The notes under the pieces were generated by a model. It was given only the letters and a program-made list of their open reading frames with translations. It searched no databases and had not been told where the DNA came from. Both the position numbers and the translations under genes were made by a program. From NCBI GenBank assembly GCA_013347225.1, contig CP054595.1, positions 3,654,415 through 3,718,414 on the forward strand: DNA of 64,000 nucleotides, given 5' to 3'. The first letter of the stretch is position 1; every line of letters starts with the position of its first letter. The stretch comes from Candidatus Accumulibacter similis. GTDB lineage: Bacteria > Pseudomonadota > Gammaproteobacteria > Burkholderiales > Rhodocyclaceae. This document shows positions 36,363 to 45,936 of this stretch, one piece after another.

Positions 36363-36746
36363 TCAGCGCCGCAACATCACCGTTTCGACGATCAGCAGGA
36401 TGACCGAGACGACGTTGGCAAACAGCGCGCCGCCGCTCAGCGAGACGACGCTGGTGGTGACGTCGGCGGACATCCCCTCGCCGGTCACATGCACGGCAAT
36501 CGCCCAGACGACGGCCGCCGCCACCAGTTGCAGGTCGGCCACCAGGCTGGTCGACAGGTGCACCGCGCCGATCTGTGTCCGGTCACCGAACTTCAGCACC
36601 GTCGCGATCAGGTTGACGACGATCGCCGCGAACAGCTCGTAGATGTGGTGATGCCGCGGCTCGTCGATGTCGCCGATGAAGAAGCCGAAGTTCAGCGTCG
36701 CCGCCAGCACGATGAAGAAACCGAAAACCACCTTCTCGAGGTTCAT
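36363..36746 (-). CDS. DUF6394-family membrane protein
   Basis: 127 residues from ATG 36746 with an AAGGTGG site 4 bp upstream. Four hydrophobic helices. The segment GDIDEPRHHHIYELFAAIVVNLIATVLKFGDRTQIG is characteristic: a His cluster, acidic residues, then a membrane span. Paired with the two-RCK channel gene, which suggests a shared ion-related role; function unknown. Confidence 0.75.
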   Translation of the reverse strand: MNLEKVVFGFFIVLAATLNFGFFIGDIDEPRHHHIYELFAAIVVNLIATVLKFGDRTQIGAVHLSTSLVADLQLVAAAVVWAIAVHVTGEGMSADVTTSVVSLSGGALFANVVSVILLIVETVMLRR

Positions 36747-37131
36747 GGACCACCTTTCGCCGTCGCAACAAGCGGCCGCGCCGACCGCAGCCGCATGAGG
36801 GTGAAGGATACTCGCCCACAGGGGTGATGAAAACACTGACTCGGGCGCGCGGACCTTCGCTCAGGGGCGAAGGACCTCGGCCAACCGGGGCGCACGGGCC
36901 GCTGGCGAGGGCAAGTGGACGCCTGCACAGGCGGCAAGCCGGAGAAGACCGCTTGCCCTGCGGCGACAGCGCCATGCTGCACGACCCAGCCATGCGCGGG
37001 CCGGCGACACGACGGCAGCCGGCCGGCGGCTCGGCCGCGCCGGTCTGGCATCGATCCCCCGGCTGTCGTCGCGCACGGGCAGCAGGGAGGACTTATACTT
37101 CGCTTCTCGTCCGGCCAGATGTGAAGCCCGC
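36747..37131. other. Intergenic region (385 bp)
   Basis: No gene is supported here. On the minus strand TTTTCA and TATCCT, 17 bp apart (about 36800-36832), are a weak promoter for DUF6394. On the + strand TATACT at 37094-37099 may be the -10 for the next gene, without a recognisable -35. Otherwise I see nothing. Confidence 0.4.
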
Positions 37132-37779
37132 ATGGTCGCTTCCCTGTCATCGGCGGCCTCGACCGCGCCGTCGTTCCCGAACCGCCCGGTGCAGCACCGC
37201 ACCGGTGCCGGCGTGGCTGTGGCCGATGGAACGACCGATGCCGCGCCGGCAGGCGAATCGGCTACCGACCGCCCGCCGGTTGCTGCCGCCAGCGCGCAGG
37301 AGAATGGTCAGATCTCCGAAGCCGATCGTCAGCGTCTGCAGAGCCTGCAGCGGAGCGACCGCCAGGTCCGGGCACACGAGATGGCGCACGTCGCCGCCGG
37401 CGGCAGCCTGGTGCGCAGCGGCGCCAGCTTCAGCTACGCCATCGGTCCCGATGGCCAGCGCTATGCGATCGGCGGCGAGGTCGCGATCGACACCTCGCCC
37501 GGACGCAATCCCGAGGAGACGCTCGACAAGGCGGCGCGGATCCGGGCTGCGGCAATGGCCCCGGCGGACCCCTCGCCGCAGGATCGGCACGTCGCGGCAC
37601 TGGCGACACGCATGGCGATGCAGGCGAGCATGGAACTGGCGCTGCGGCGCGGCGACACGGCCGGTTCCACGGAGACGGCCGACAGCCGGGCAGCCAACGG
37701 CGCGACGGCGGCGGCCTATGCGGACGTCGCGGCGGCGGCTGCCGAAACGCCGGCAGCGACCATCGACCTCTTCGCCTGA
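37132..37779 (+). CDS. CJM1_0395/SprA-related putative metalloprotease
   Basis: 215 residues. The zinc-binding HEMAH (in VRAHEMAHVAAGG, about residue 82) is followed by conserved text SFSYAIGPDGQRYAIGGEV and DTSPGRNPEETLDKA, both typical of the SprA-related family. Low-complexity Ala/Thr/Ser ends. No signal peptide. A protease role is expected from the motif but has not been shown for close relatives to my knowledge. Confidence 0.8.
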   Translation: MVASLSSAASTAPSFPNRPVQHRTGAGVAVADGTTDAAPAGESATDRPPVAAASAQENGQISEADRQRLQSLQRSDRQVRAHEMAHVAAGGSLVRSGASFSYAIGPDGQRYAIGGEVAIDTSPGRNPEETLDKAARIRAAAMAPADPSPQDRHVAALATRMAMQASMELALRRGDTAGSTETADSRAANGATAAAYADVAAAAAETPAATIDLFA

Positions 37780-37795
37780 GCACCGGGAACCAGCC

Positions 37796-38275
37796 ATGGC
37801 CGAACATTCCGCCGAAGTCCTCTGGTTGCGCGGCGAGCAGCCGTTCCTCGACAGCCGCTACAGCCGCCGCCACCTGTTGCGCTTCGACGGTGGCATCGAG
37901 GTGCCGGCATCGTCATCGCCGCATGTCGTGCCGCTGCCCTTCTCCGATGCGGCGGCGGTAGATCCGGAAGAGGCCTTCGTCGCCTCGCTCGCGAGTTGCC
38001 ACCTGCTCTGGTTCCTGGCGATCGCCGCCGGCTGCGGCTATCGGGTCGACCGCTACCGCGACCGGCCGACCGGAGTCATGGGCCGCAACGGCGAGGGGAA
38101 ACTGGCGATGACGCTGGTCACCCTGCGGCCCGAGGTGTGCTTCTCGGGTGATCGCCTGCCGACGGACGACGAAATCCGGCGGATGCATCACGCGGCGCAC
38201 GAGGAGTGCTTCATCGCCAGTTCTGTACGCTCGGAAGTCCGCTGCGAGCCGGTCCTCCAACCGCCGCGCGACTGA
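37796..38275 (+). CDS. OsmC-family protein
   Basis: 159 residues. The two OsmC/Ohr cysteines appear in SLASCHLLWFLAIA and HEECFIASSV, in the spacing expected for a thiol peroxidase acting on organic hydroperoxides. It begins 14 bp after the putative metalloprotease and ends 32 bp before the converging gene remnant. A second, different OsmC gene is at 45933-46352. Confidence 0.88.
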   Translation: MAEHSAEVLWLRGEQPFLDSRYSRRHLLRFDGGIEVPASSSPHVVPLPFSDAAAVDPEEAFVASLASCHLLWFLAIAAGCGYRVDRYRDRPTGVMGRNGEGKLAMTLVTLRPEVCFSGDRLPTDDEIRRMHHAAHEECFIASSVRSEVRCEPVLQPPRD

Positions 38276-38306
38276 CGCCCGCGACCGGGCGGCGACCGGC
38301 AGGCAA

Positions 38307-38599
38307 CTACCCGCGATCGGCAACCGGGGACAGCCAGCCGACGCGTGCCTCGTCGCGGCCAGGAAAACAGTCGAAGTGGCGCTGCTGCAGTTGGCGTGTC
38401 ATCAGGCCGGGGAGTCCGTCGCCGATGCGCCACCGGTCGATCTCCACCACCGGCGTGAGATCGGCGGCGGTACCGGTGGGGAGGACTTCGTCGGCGCAGT
38501 ACGGTTCGTCGCGCGTGCTGCGCCGCGCCACCAGCGGCAGGCCCATGCCGCCGGCAATGTCGATGACGCTGCAGCGGGTGACGACAGCGTACGCTGCCC
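38307..38599 (-). pseudogene. ilvE: C-terminal remnant of branched-chain aminotransferase
   Basis: About 92 residues in one frame read VTRCSVIDIAGG, RRSTRDEPYCADEVLPTGT, AADLTPVVEIDRWRIGDG, PGLMTRQLQQRHFDCFPGRD, which match the end of IlvE-type PLP aminotransferases (TRxSVIxxA, DExYxADEvxxTGTAAexTPV, EiDxRxIGxGxPG). The N-terminal two thirds, including the PLP lysine, are missing. The fragment joins a broken LysR gene at about 38600, suggesting a deletion that fused two leftward genes. Confidence 0.7.
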
Positions 38600-39235
38600 G
38601 CGGGCTCGGGCCAGTCGATGCCAGCGGCTTGCATCCAGGGGAGGAGCGGGTGGTGCAGCAGGGTAGCGCGGACGAGATGCCCGGGCTCGTCAAGTCCACC
38701 GACGCGGGCCGGGTAGTCGGGACTGCACACCGTCACCAGCACTTCGTCCGACATCTTGAAGCCTGGCAGGCCAGGCCACGGGCCGTCGCCAGGGCGGACG
38801 CCGGCGTCGACCTCGCCCGAGCGGATGGTGCCGAGCTGGGTCGATGTGGACAGAATCGGGGGCGACCGCCGGGTACTGGTGCTGGGAGTCGGCAAGGCGG
38901 CTGGCCAGCCACCTGCTGCCGATCGCCGGCGCGACGCTGACACGCAGTTCGTGCCGCGCGCCGCGCGCCGCGCGCGATGGCGGGCGGCGCCCGTTCGATG
39001 TCGGCAAGCGCGGCGCGGATGCCCGCCAGGTATGCCTCGCCCGGCGGCGTCAGGACGATGTTGCGGTTGAGGCACAGGAAGGGGCGGACGCCAAGATCGT
39101 CCTCGAGCTGTTTGATGCGATGACTGATCGCCGACTGGGTGACACACAGCTCGTCGGCTGCCTTGAGGAACGACTGCTGCCGCGCCGCCGCCGCGAAGGC
39201 CTCGCGAGAGGCATCGGCGGCAGACGGAAGGCCAT
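38600..39235 (-). pseudogene. Frameshifted LysR-family (GcvA-like) regulator remnant
   Basis: Start text MAFRLPPM at 39235 matches GcvA-like regulators, but continuity needs at least three frame changes: near 39205 into EAFAAAARQQSFLKAADEL and the helix-turn-helix CVTQSAISHRIKQLEDDLGV; near 38970 into LRVSVAPAIGSRWLASRL; near 38870 into GEVDAGVRPGDGPWPGLPGF and MSDEVLVTVCSPDYPARVGG. It then stops matching at about 38600. Neighbouring genes are intact, so decay is likelier than poor sequence. Confidence 0.75.
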
Positions 39236-39240
39236 CGCGC

Positions 39241-40080
39241 TCAGAGGCGACCGAGCACGACCTCGGCGACGAAACGACTGCCGATGTAGGCCAGCAGCAG
39301 GACCATGAAGCCGGCGAGGGTCCAGCGCAGCGCGATGCGCCCGCGCCAGCCATAGACACGACGACCGACCAGCAACGCGGCGAAGATTCCCCACGAGGCG
39401 AAGGCAAAGAGCGTCTTGTGGTCGAGCACCGCCGCCTTGCCGAAGATCTCCTCCGAGAACCAGACACCGCTGACCAGGGCGACGGTCAGCAGACAGAAGG
39501 CGACCGTGATCATGCGGAACAGCAGCGCCTCCATGGTCAGGATCGGCGGCAGGCTGCTGAGACTGCGGGTCATCGACCGCTGGTGCAGCTTGCGTTCGGC
39601 AAAACCCATGAAGACCGCGTGCAGCGCCGACAGGGTGAACAGGCTGTAGGCGAGCATCGCCGCAAGGAAATGGACCAGGAAGCCCCAGCCGCCGGCATGT
39701 CCGATGACGCGCAACTGCGGGAAGATGGCAGGCGCCGCCGCGCCAGCTGCGGCCAGCGGCAGGACCATCGGCTGCAGGCCGTCCATGCGCGAGCGGAAGC
39801 TCTCCAGCCAGTAGATCAGTACCGCCAGCCAGAGCATCAGCGACAGCGCGTAGCTGAACGAAAAGCGCATGCCGCTGCCACCGAAGACACCCTGGTAAAG
39901 GCCGAAGCCCTGGATCAGCATCGCGACGACGATCGCAGCCCGTTCCCAAGGCTGCATCGGCAAGGTCACCAGCGAGCGCTCCTTCTCACGCCAGCGCGTG
40001 TGCCAGAAGTGGATCCCGAGGGCCGCGTAGAGCAGTGACGAAACGACGTGCGGCAGCAGGTGCAGTAGAATGTCGGGCAT
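39241..40080 (-). CDS. CcsA/YpjD-family inner-membrane protein
   Basis: 279 residues, eight membrane helices. The cytochrome c assembly-like domain (about 70-275) lacks the WWD heme motif of CcmC/CcsA but has the LVHFLAAMLAYSLFTLSALHAV and FSEEIFGKAAVLDHKTLFA segments seen in YpjD/CorE proteins divergent from ffh. It may help heme handling or magnesium export; uncertain. Separated from ffh by 30 bp. Confidence 0.85.
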   Translation of the reverse strand: MPDILLHLLPHVVSSLLYAALGIHFWHTRWREKERSLVTLPMQPWERAAIVVAMLIQGFGLYQGVFGGSGMRFSFSYALSLMLWLAVLIYWLESFRSRMDGLQPMVLPLAAAGAAAPAIFPQLRVIGHAGGWGFLVHFLAAMLAYSLFTLSALHAVFMGFAERKLHQRSMTRSLSSLPPILTMEALLFRMITVAFCLLTVALVSGVWFSEEIFGKAAVLDHKTLFAFASWGIFAALLVGRRVYGWRGRIALRWTLAGFMVLLLAYIGSRFVAEVVLGRL

Positions 40081-40110
40081 TTTTTGAGTTTACACCAAGC
40101 CGGAATCCAG

Positions 40111-41466
40111 ATGCTCGACAACCTGACCCAACGCCTTTCCCGCGTCATGAAGACGCTGCGCGGTGAAGCACGCCTGACCGAGTCCAACATCGCGGATGCC
40201 TTGCGCGAGGTCCGCCTCGCCCTGCTTGAGGCCGATGTCGCCCTGCCCGCAGTCAAGCACCTGATCGCCGCAGTAAAGGAGAAGGCGGTCGGCGAGGAAG
40301 TCATCGGCTCGCTGAGCCCGGGGCAGGCACTGGTGGGCGTCGTGCACCGCGAGTTGACGCAACTGATGGGCGAGGCGCACGCGGGCCTCAACCTGGCGAC
40401 GCAGCCGCCGGCGATCGTCCTCATGGCCGGCCTGCAGGGATCGGGCAAGACGACCACCGTCGCCAAGCTGGCCAAGTTGCTGCGCGAGACGCAGAAGAAG
40501 AAGGTCCTGGTCGTCTCCTGCGACGTCTATCGGCCAGCCGCCATCGAGCAGTTGCGGACCGTCGCCGCCCAGGCCGGCGTCGATTTCTTTCCGTCGGCCG
40601 GCAACGAGAAGCCGATCGATATCGCGCGCAACGCGGTCGACTGGGCAAGACGCCACTACCACGACGTGCTGCTGGTCGACACCGCCGGCCGCCTGTCGAT
40701 CGACGAGGCGATGATGAAGGAGATCGCCGAGCTGCATGCGGCGATCCGGCCGATCGAGACGCTCTTCGTCGTCGATGCGATGCAGGGACAGGACGCGATC
40801 AATACCGCCCGCGCCTTCAACGAGGCCTTGCCGCTGACCGGTGTCATCCTGACCAAGCTCGACGGCGATGCGCGCGGCGGTGCCGCGCTGTCGGTGCGCC
40901 ATGTCACCGGGCGGCCGATCAAGTACGCCGGCGTCGGCGAGAAGCTGACCGGCATCGAGCCCTTCCATCCAGAACGAATGGCCTCGCGCATTCTCGGTAT
41001 GGGCGACGTCCTGTCGCTGATCGAGGAAGCCAGGAAGGGAATCGACGAAGAGAAGGCGATCGAGTTCGCGCGCAAGCTGAAGTCGGGCAAGACCTTCGAT
41101 CTCAATGACTTCAAGGACCAGATCAGCCAGATGCGCAAGATGGGCGGGCTGTCGTCGATGCTCGAGAAACTGCCGGCGCAGTTCTCGCAGGCGGCTGGTC
41201 AGTTGCCTGCCGGTGGTGAGGAGAAGGCGGTGGCACGCATCGAGGGAATCATCAACTCGATGACGCCCGCCGAGCGCAGCCACCCCGAACTGCTCAAGGC
41301 TGCCCGCAAGCGGCGCGTGGCGCAGGGTGCCGGCGTGCAGGTGCAGGAGGTCAACCGCCTGCTGAAGCAGTTCGAACAGACGCAGAAGATGATGAAGCAG
41401 TTCTCGCGCGGCGGCATGGGGCAACTCATGCGCGGCCTCAAGGGCATGTTGCCGGGGATGCGCTGA
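40111..41466 (+). CDS. ffh: Signal recognition particle protein Ffh
   Basis: 451 residues from ATG 40111. NG GTPase domain: GLQGSGKTTT, DTAGRLSIDE, TKLDGDARGG; Met-rich M domain (MRKMGGLSSM onwards) ends MRGLKGMLPGMR. Binds 4.5S RNA and nascent membrane proteins. An upstream in-frame ATG at 40084 is less likely because the conserved N-terminus begins MLDNLTQRLS. Confidence 0.97.
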   Translation: MLDNLTQRLSRVMKTLRGEARLTESNIADALREVRLALLEADVALPAVKHLIAAVKEKAVGEEVIGSLSPGQALVGVVHRELTQLMGEAHAGLNLATQPPAIVLMAGLQGSGKTTTVAKLAKLLRETQKKKVLVVSCDVYRPAAIEQLRTVAAQAGVDFFPSAGNEKPIDIARNAVDWARRHYHDVLLVDTAGRLSIDEAMMKEIAELHAAIRPIETLFVVDAMQGQDAINTARAFNEALPLTGVILTKLDGDARGGAALSVRHVTGRPIKYAGVGEKLTGIEPFHPERMASRILGMGDVLSLIEEARKGIDEEKAIEFARKLKSGKTFDLNDFKDQISQMRKMGGLSSMLEKLPAQFSQAAGQLPAGGEEKAVARIEGIINSMTPAERSHPELLKAARKRRVAQGAGVQVQEVNRLLKQFEQTQKMMKQFSRGGMGQLMRGLKGMLPGMR

Positions 41467-41493
41467 CGGCGCCGGAGCCGGCGGGATGCCGTG

Positions 41494-42096
41494 TCAGCGC
41501 ATGGCCAGGTTGCGCTTGCTGTAGGACCAGTGGTTCTGCCAGGCGGCGCGAACCATGTTCGGGTACTGCGGCTGGCCGAGGCTGCCATTGTAGCGGCCAA
41601 GCGCCCGGTAGAGATCACCCCGTTCGATGTCGAGATAGTGGCGCAGGATGGTGCAGCCGTAACGCAGGTTGGTGCGCAGGTGGAAGAGATTGTCCTCGCT
41701 GCCGCCGACGAGCTTGACCCAGAACGGCATCACCTGCATGAAGCCACGAGCACCGGCCGTCGACACGGCATACTTCTTGAAGCCGCTCTCGACCTGGATC
41801 AGGCCGAGGATGAGTTGCGGATCGAGCCCGGCGCGCGTCGCCTCGTAATGCACGGCGCGCAGGAAGTCCAGGCGCGTGTCGCGGTCCGGAATGCGTTTCT
41901 CGAGCCGCTGCGACATCTCGCTCAGCCAGCCGATGGCCTCCGCCGAATCCGTGAATGAGCTGCGTTGCGGCGCCCGATCGGACACCGTGCGCGAGAGTGC
42001 GGCCTGCACGCTCGCCGAGAGCGGCTCGTACCTCTGCGCTCCGGCCTGCACCGCCAGCGGCAAGAGCAGGGCAGCGAGAGCGATCAGGCAACGCAC
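41494..42096 (-). CDS. Lytic transglycosylase (SLT domain)
   Basis: 200 residues. Signal peptide (about 1-19), then the SLT fold (about 80-190): catalytic Glu in GLIQVESGFKKYAVS, GARGFMQVMPFW, and LRYGCTILRHYL with NGS at the end. Cleaves peptidoglycan in the periplasm. Its start overlaps the end of proS by 13 bp. Confidence 0.88.
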   Translation of the reverse strand: MRCLIALAALLLPLAVQAGAQRYEPLSASVQAALSRTVSDRAPQRSSFTDSAEAIGWLSEMSQRLEKRIPDRDTRLDFLRAVHYEATRAGLDPQLILGLIQVESGFKKYAVSTAGARGFMQVMPFWVKLVGGSEDNLFHLRTNLRYGCTILRHYLDIERGDLYRALGRYNGSLGQPQYPNMVRAAWQNHWSYSKRNLAMR

Positions 42097-43808
42097 AGTC
42101 GGTCCTTGATGAAGCGAACGATCTCGGCCCTGGCGACCATCTGCGGCTCTGCGTCGAGGCGTCCCTTGTACTCGAAGCGGCCTTCGGCAAGACCGCGCTC
42201 GCCGACCACCACCCGGTGCGGCACGCCGATCAGCTCCATTTCGGCGAACATCACACCCGGCCTTTCGTTGCGGTCATCGAGCAGGACGTCGACGCCGGCG
42301 TCGACCAGTTCGGCGTAGAGCGCATCGGCAGCCGTCTTGACGGCAGCGCTCTTGCCATATCCCATCGGGACGATGCACACGGCGAAAGGCGCGATCGCCG
42401 CCGGGAAGACGATGCCGCGCTCGTCGTGACCCTGTTCGATGGCGGCACCGACGATGCGGGTGACGCCGATGCCGTAGCAGCCCATCTCCATGATCCGGCT
42501 CTGCCCCGCTTCATCTAGGAAGCCGCATTTCAGCGCCTCGGCGTACTTCGTCCGCAGCTGGAAGATGTGGCCGACCTCGATGCCGCGACAGAGCTCCAGG
42601 CGGCCCTGACCATCGGGCGACGGATCGCCGGCGACGACGTTGCGCAGGTCGCCGACCAGCGCCGGCTCCGGCAGATCGCGAGCGAAATTCACCCCGGTGA
42701 GGTGAAACCCTGCCTCGTTGGCACCGCAGACGAAGTCGCTCATCACTGCCACGCTGCGGTCGGCATGGACCGCGATGCCGCTGCTGCCGACCGGACCGAT
42801 GTACCCCGGCTGACAGCCGAGCGCAGCCAGAATCTCGTCGTCGCGCGCGAAGCGGAATTCGCCGAGAAGCTTCTGTGCCTTCAGCTCGTTCAGGCTGTGA
42901 TCGCCGCGCAGCAGGATCAGCGCGAAACCGCCGCTGCCACCCTCACTGCCGGCCAGCACGATCGCGATCGCCTTCACCGTCGTGCTCAGTGCAACCCCCA
43001 GCAACTCGGCCACGTCTTCGCAGCGCGTGCGACCGGGCGTCGCCACCTTTTGCATGGTGCTGCGGGAAGGCAGGCGACCACCAGCCGGCGCCAGCGCTTC
43101 CGCCAACTCGACGTTGGCTGCGTAATCGGACGTCGGACAGTACGCCAGCGCGTCCTCGCCCGAGTCGGCAAGAACGTGGAACTCGTGCGAGCCGGTGCCG
43201 CCAATCGAGCCGGTGTCGGCGGCGACGGCACGGAACTTGAGTCCGAGCCGATCGAAGATGCGCGTGTAGGTCGCGAACATGTTGCGATACTCGCGCTGCA
43301 GGTCGTCGAAGCTGGCGTGAAACGAATAGCCGTCCTTCATCAGGAACTCGCGCCCGCGCATGACGCCGAAGCGGGGCCTGATCTCGTCGCGGAACTTGAC
43401 CTGGATCTGGTAGAAGTGGAGGGGCAGTTGACGGTAGCTCCTGACCTCGCGACGAACGACGTCGGTGATGACCTCCTCATGCGTCGGACCGATGACGAAA
43501 TCCCGCTGGTGCCGATCCTTGCAGCGCAGGAGCTCGGGACCGTACTTCTCCCAGCGCCCGGATTCCTGCCACAGCTCGCCCGGCTGCACGGCCGGCATCG
43601 ACAGCTCGATGGCACCGGCGCGATTCATCTCCTCGCGAACGATCGCCTCGACCTTGCGCACGACGCGCAAACCGATCGGCATCCAGGTGTAGATGCCACC
43701 CGCCAGTCGCTTGATCATGCCGGCGCGCAGCATGAGCCTGTGGCTGACCACCTCGGCGTCGGCGGGCGCCTCCTTGAGCGTTGACAGAAAGAACCGGGAA
43801 GTGCGCAT
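42084..43808 (-). CDS. proS: Proline--tRNA ligase
   Basis: 574 residues. Class II synthetase motif 1 region, motif 2 (FRDEIRPRFGVMRGREFLMKD), an editing (INS) domain in the middle, motif 3 (GCYGIGVTRIVGA) and an anticodon-binding C-terminus. Bacterial-type ProRS with editing of mischarged alanine. Divergent from rppH. Confidence 0.97.
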   Translation of the reverse strand: MRTSRFFLSTLKEAPADAEVVSHRLMLRAGMIKRLAGGIYTWMPIGLRVVRKVEAIVREEMNRAGAIELSMPAVQPGELWQESGRWEKYGPELLRCKDRHQRDFVIGPTHEEVITDVVRREVRSYRQLPLHFYQIQVKFRDEIRPRFGVMRGREFLMKDGYSFHASFDDLQREYRNMFATYTRIFDRLGLKFRAVAADTGSIGGTGSHEFHVLADSGEDALAYCPTSDYAANVELAEALAPAGGRLPSRSTMQKVATPGRTRCEDVAELLGVALSTTVKAIAIVLAGSEGGSGGFALILLRGDHSLNELKAQKLLGEFRFARDDEILAALGCQPGYIGPVGSSGIAVHADRSVAVMSDFVCGANEAGFHLTGVNFARDLPEPALVGDLRNVVAGDPSPDGQGRLELCRGIEVGHIFQLRTKYAEALKCGFLDEAGQSRIMEMGCYGIGVTRIVGAAIEQGHDERGIVFPAAIAPFAVCIVPMGYGKSAAVKTAADALYAELVDAGVDVLLDDRNERPGVMFAEMELIGVPHRVVVGERGLAEGRFEYKGRLDAEPQMVARAEIVRFIKDRLCVA

Positions 43809-44032
43809 CGGGATCGGCTGTGGATTAAAAGCTCGATTCTACTGGACAGACGCCCGAATGGGGCACCCCGGCGGCAGCAACCGCCCACGACGCCGTACGG
43901 CAGGCCGGAACTCGCGCACGACGAAGGCCGTGAGACCACCCGAGACCACCCCACCTCATTCGTCGCGGCGCTTTGCAAGCCTCCGGAAATGTGGAAGAAT
44001 GCACTCAACGATTTGATTTGCAGGTGTCGGAA

Positions 44033-44578
44033 ATGCTTGACCGTGAAGGCTACCGCCCGAACGTCGGCATCATTCTTTGCAACGCCAGAAACGAGGTCTT
44101 CTGGGGCAAGCGGATACGAGAACATTCATGGCAGTTCCCGCAGGGCGGCATCAAGCGGGGCGAGACGCCCGAGCAGGCAATGTACCGGGAACTGCATGAA
44201 GAGATCGGCCTGCTGCCCGAGCACGTGCTCGTTCTCGGCCGGACCAAGGACTGGTTGCGCTACGACGTGCCAACCCACTGGGTAAGAAGGGAGTGGCGTG
44301 GCAGCTATCGTGGACAGAAACAGATCTGGTTCCTGCTGCGCCTGATCGGTCGCGACTGCGACGTATCACTGCGTGCCTGCGATCATCCCGAGTTCGACGC
44401 CTGGCGCTGGAACAGCTACTGGGTCTCACTCGACGCGGTGATCGAGTTCAAGCGCCGGGTCTACGAGCAGGCGTTGAACGAGCTGGCCCGTTTCCTAAAT
44501 GCAGATGGTCGCCGCGCCCAGCGTACAGCCGCCACATTCCGCTCGGCGCCGCCCACCGGCCTGCCCGGGAAGGAATGA
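44033..44578 (+). CDS. rppH: RNA pyrophosphohydrolase RppH
   Basis: 181 residues. Nudix box GGIKRGETPEQAMYRELHEEIG-L is complete. It removes pyrophosphate from mRNA 5' ends, starting decay. Start at ATG 44033 because the conserved N-terminus is MLDREGYRPNVGIILC; its stop overlaps the next gene (ATGA). Confidence 0.95.
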   Translation: MLDREGYRPNVGIILCNARNEVFWGKRIREHSWQFPQGGIKRGETPEQAMYRELHEEIGLLPEHVLVLGRTKDWLRYDVPTHWVRREWRGSYRGQKQIWFLLRLIGRDCDVSLRACDHPEFDAWRWNSYWVSLDAVIEFKRRVYEQALNELARFLNADGRRAQRTAATFRSAPPTGLPGKE

Positions 44579-45153
44579 CGTTGCCCACAGCCGTTCTCCC
44601 GCGCAGTGCTGCTTCCGCCCGGTGGTTCCCCGGCGCTCGCCATGCGCACTGGCTGCTGGCTGCGCTTCTCGCCTTGCCGTTGACGGGCCGGACGGAAGAC
44701 TACGACGCCGATGGTGAACAGCGGCCTGCCGCAGAGCCGGAAGTCGAGTTGCCCGCCTTTCCGCAAACGGAGAACCTGCTGCCGTTCACCGTCAGCGCGA
44801 CGACCAACAACCAGTTCCTGATCGACGGCAGTTCGCTCAGCGTCGGCAGCGACGGCGTCACCCGCTACACGCTGGTGATCGTCAGCTCCTCCGGGGCACG
44901 CAACGTCAGCTACGAGGGGATGAAATGCACGACCGGCGAACGTCGGCTCTACGCGCTCGGCCGTGCCGACGGGACTTGGGCCCGGGCACGCAACGACCGC
45001 TGGGTACGGATCACGAACAGCACGCTCAACCGGCATCATGCTGCTCTCTTCTCGGACTATTTCTGTCCGATCATGGTCGTGCAGCAGACGCCCGAACAGC
45101 TGCTCGACACGTTGCGGCACGGCGGTCACCCCGCGCTGCGCGTCAGACCTTAG
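44575..45153 (+). CDS. CNP1-like family periplasmic protein
   Basis: 192 residues. N-terminal hydrophobic segment (about 25-40) suggests a signal peptide. The body resembles the CNP1-like family (PF08750), found in betaproteobacteria next to rppH: LPAFPQTENLLPFTVSATTNNQFLIDGSS in two parts (NLLPFTVS, NQFLIDGSS), EGMKCTTGERRLYALG, and DYFCPIMV. Function unknown. Translationally coupled to rppH. Confidence 0.75.
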   Translation: MTLPTAVLPRSAASARWFPGARHAHWLLAALLALPLTGRTEDYDADGEQRPAAEPEVELPAFPQTENLLPFTVSATTNNQFLIDGSSLSVGSDGVTRYTLVIVSSSGARNVSYEGMKCTTGERRLYALGRADGTWARARNDRWVRITNSTLNRHHAALFSDYFCPIMVVQQTPEQLLDTLRHGGHPALRVRP

Positions 45154-45312
45154 CTGGCCGCCGGCACAGCGACAGGCGTGGCCGGCGAAGCGGAAGGCGA
45201 AGCATGCCGTACCCCGTCTAACCCTTTGCTCTGCCGACAGGCGGCAAGGCATTGGCATGCGTATTCAGCCGGCAGCGCGACCCGCAGCGGCAACGGAACG
45301 CCTGGAGGAGGA

Positions 45313-45936
45313 ATGATCAGCGATCGATTCATCATCGAGTTCGACAAGGCCTTGCGCACGCTGTGCGCACCGGCTTCGACGGTGCGCGAAGTGCCGGGCA
45401 GCAGCGAGCCGGAAGCTGCCATGTCGGCGGCCGAGAAGGCGCATGCGGCGGCCCTGATGCGCGTCAACCACGTTGGCGAGATCTGTGCGCAGGCGCTGTA
45501 TCAGGGCCAATCGCTGACGTCGCGCCAGGCTGACGTCAGTCAGGCGCTCGAGCAGGCAGCGCGCGAAGAAACCGAACATCTGGCGTGGACCGAACGTCGG
45601 CTGGCTGAACTGGGCGGCCGCAGCAGCCTGCTCAACCCGGTCTGGTACGTCGGCGCACTGGCCATCGGCGTCGTTGCCGGCAAGCTGGGAGACGACTGGA
45701 GCCTCGGCTTCCTCGCCGAAACCGAGCGCCAGGTCGAGGCTCACCTCGACAGTCACCTCAGCGAACTGCCCGATGAGGACGCGCGGTCGCGGGCGATCGT
45801 CGCCCAGATGCGGCGTGACGAGATCGCGCACGCCGCGACGGCGGTGCGGCTGGGCGCGCGCGAGCTCCCGGCGGCGGCGGTGAAGGCAATGCAGCTTGCG
45901 GCGCGGACGATGACGCGAACCGCCTACTACGTCTAG
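45313..45936 (+). CDS. coq7: 2-polyprenyl-3-methyl-6-methoxy-1,4-benzoquinone monooxygenase
   Basis: 207 residues. Di-iron Coq7/UbiF-type hydroxylase: Glu/His ligands in MRVNHVGEICAQALYQGQ, REETEHLAWTERRL, and MRRDEIAHA. Last hydroxylation in ubiquinone synthesis. GGAGGAGGA site before ATG 45313; the frame open upstream is not used. Ends tail-to-tail with the OsmC gene, sharing CTAG. Confidence 0.95.
   Translation: MISDRFIIEFDKALRTLCAPASTVREVPGSSEPEAAMSAAEKAHAAALMRVNHVGEICAQALYQGQSLTSRQADVSQALEQAAREETEHLAWTERRLAELGGRSSLLNPVWYVGALAIGVVAGKLGDDWSLGFLAETERQVEAHLDSHLSELPDEDARSRAIVAQMRRDEIAHAATAVRLGARELPAAAVKAMQLAARTMTRTAYYV

Noticed and set aside
38307..39235. Treating the LysR/ilvE wreck as sequencing error
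   Set aside because: The change of gene family at 38600 cannot come from base errors, and surrounding genes are intact; reads would still be worth checking.
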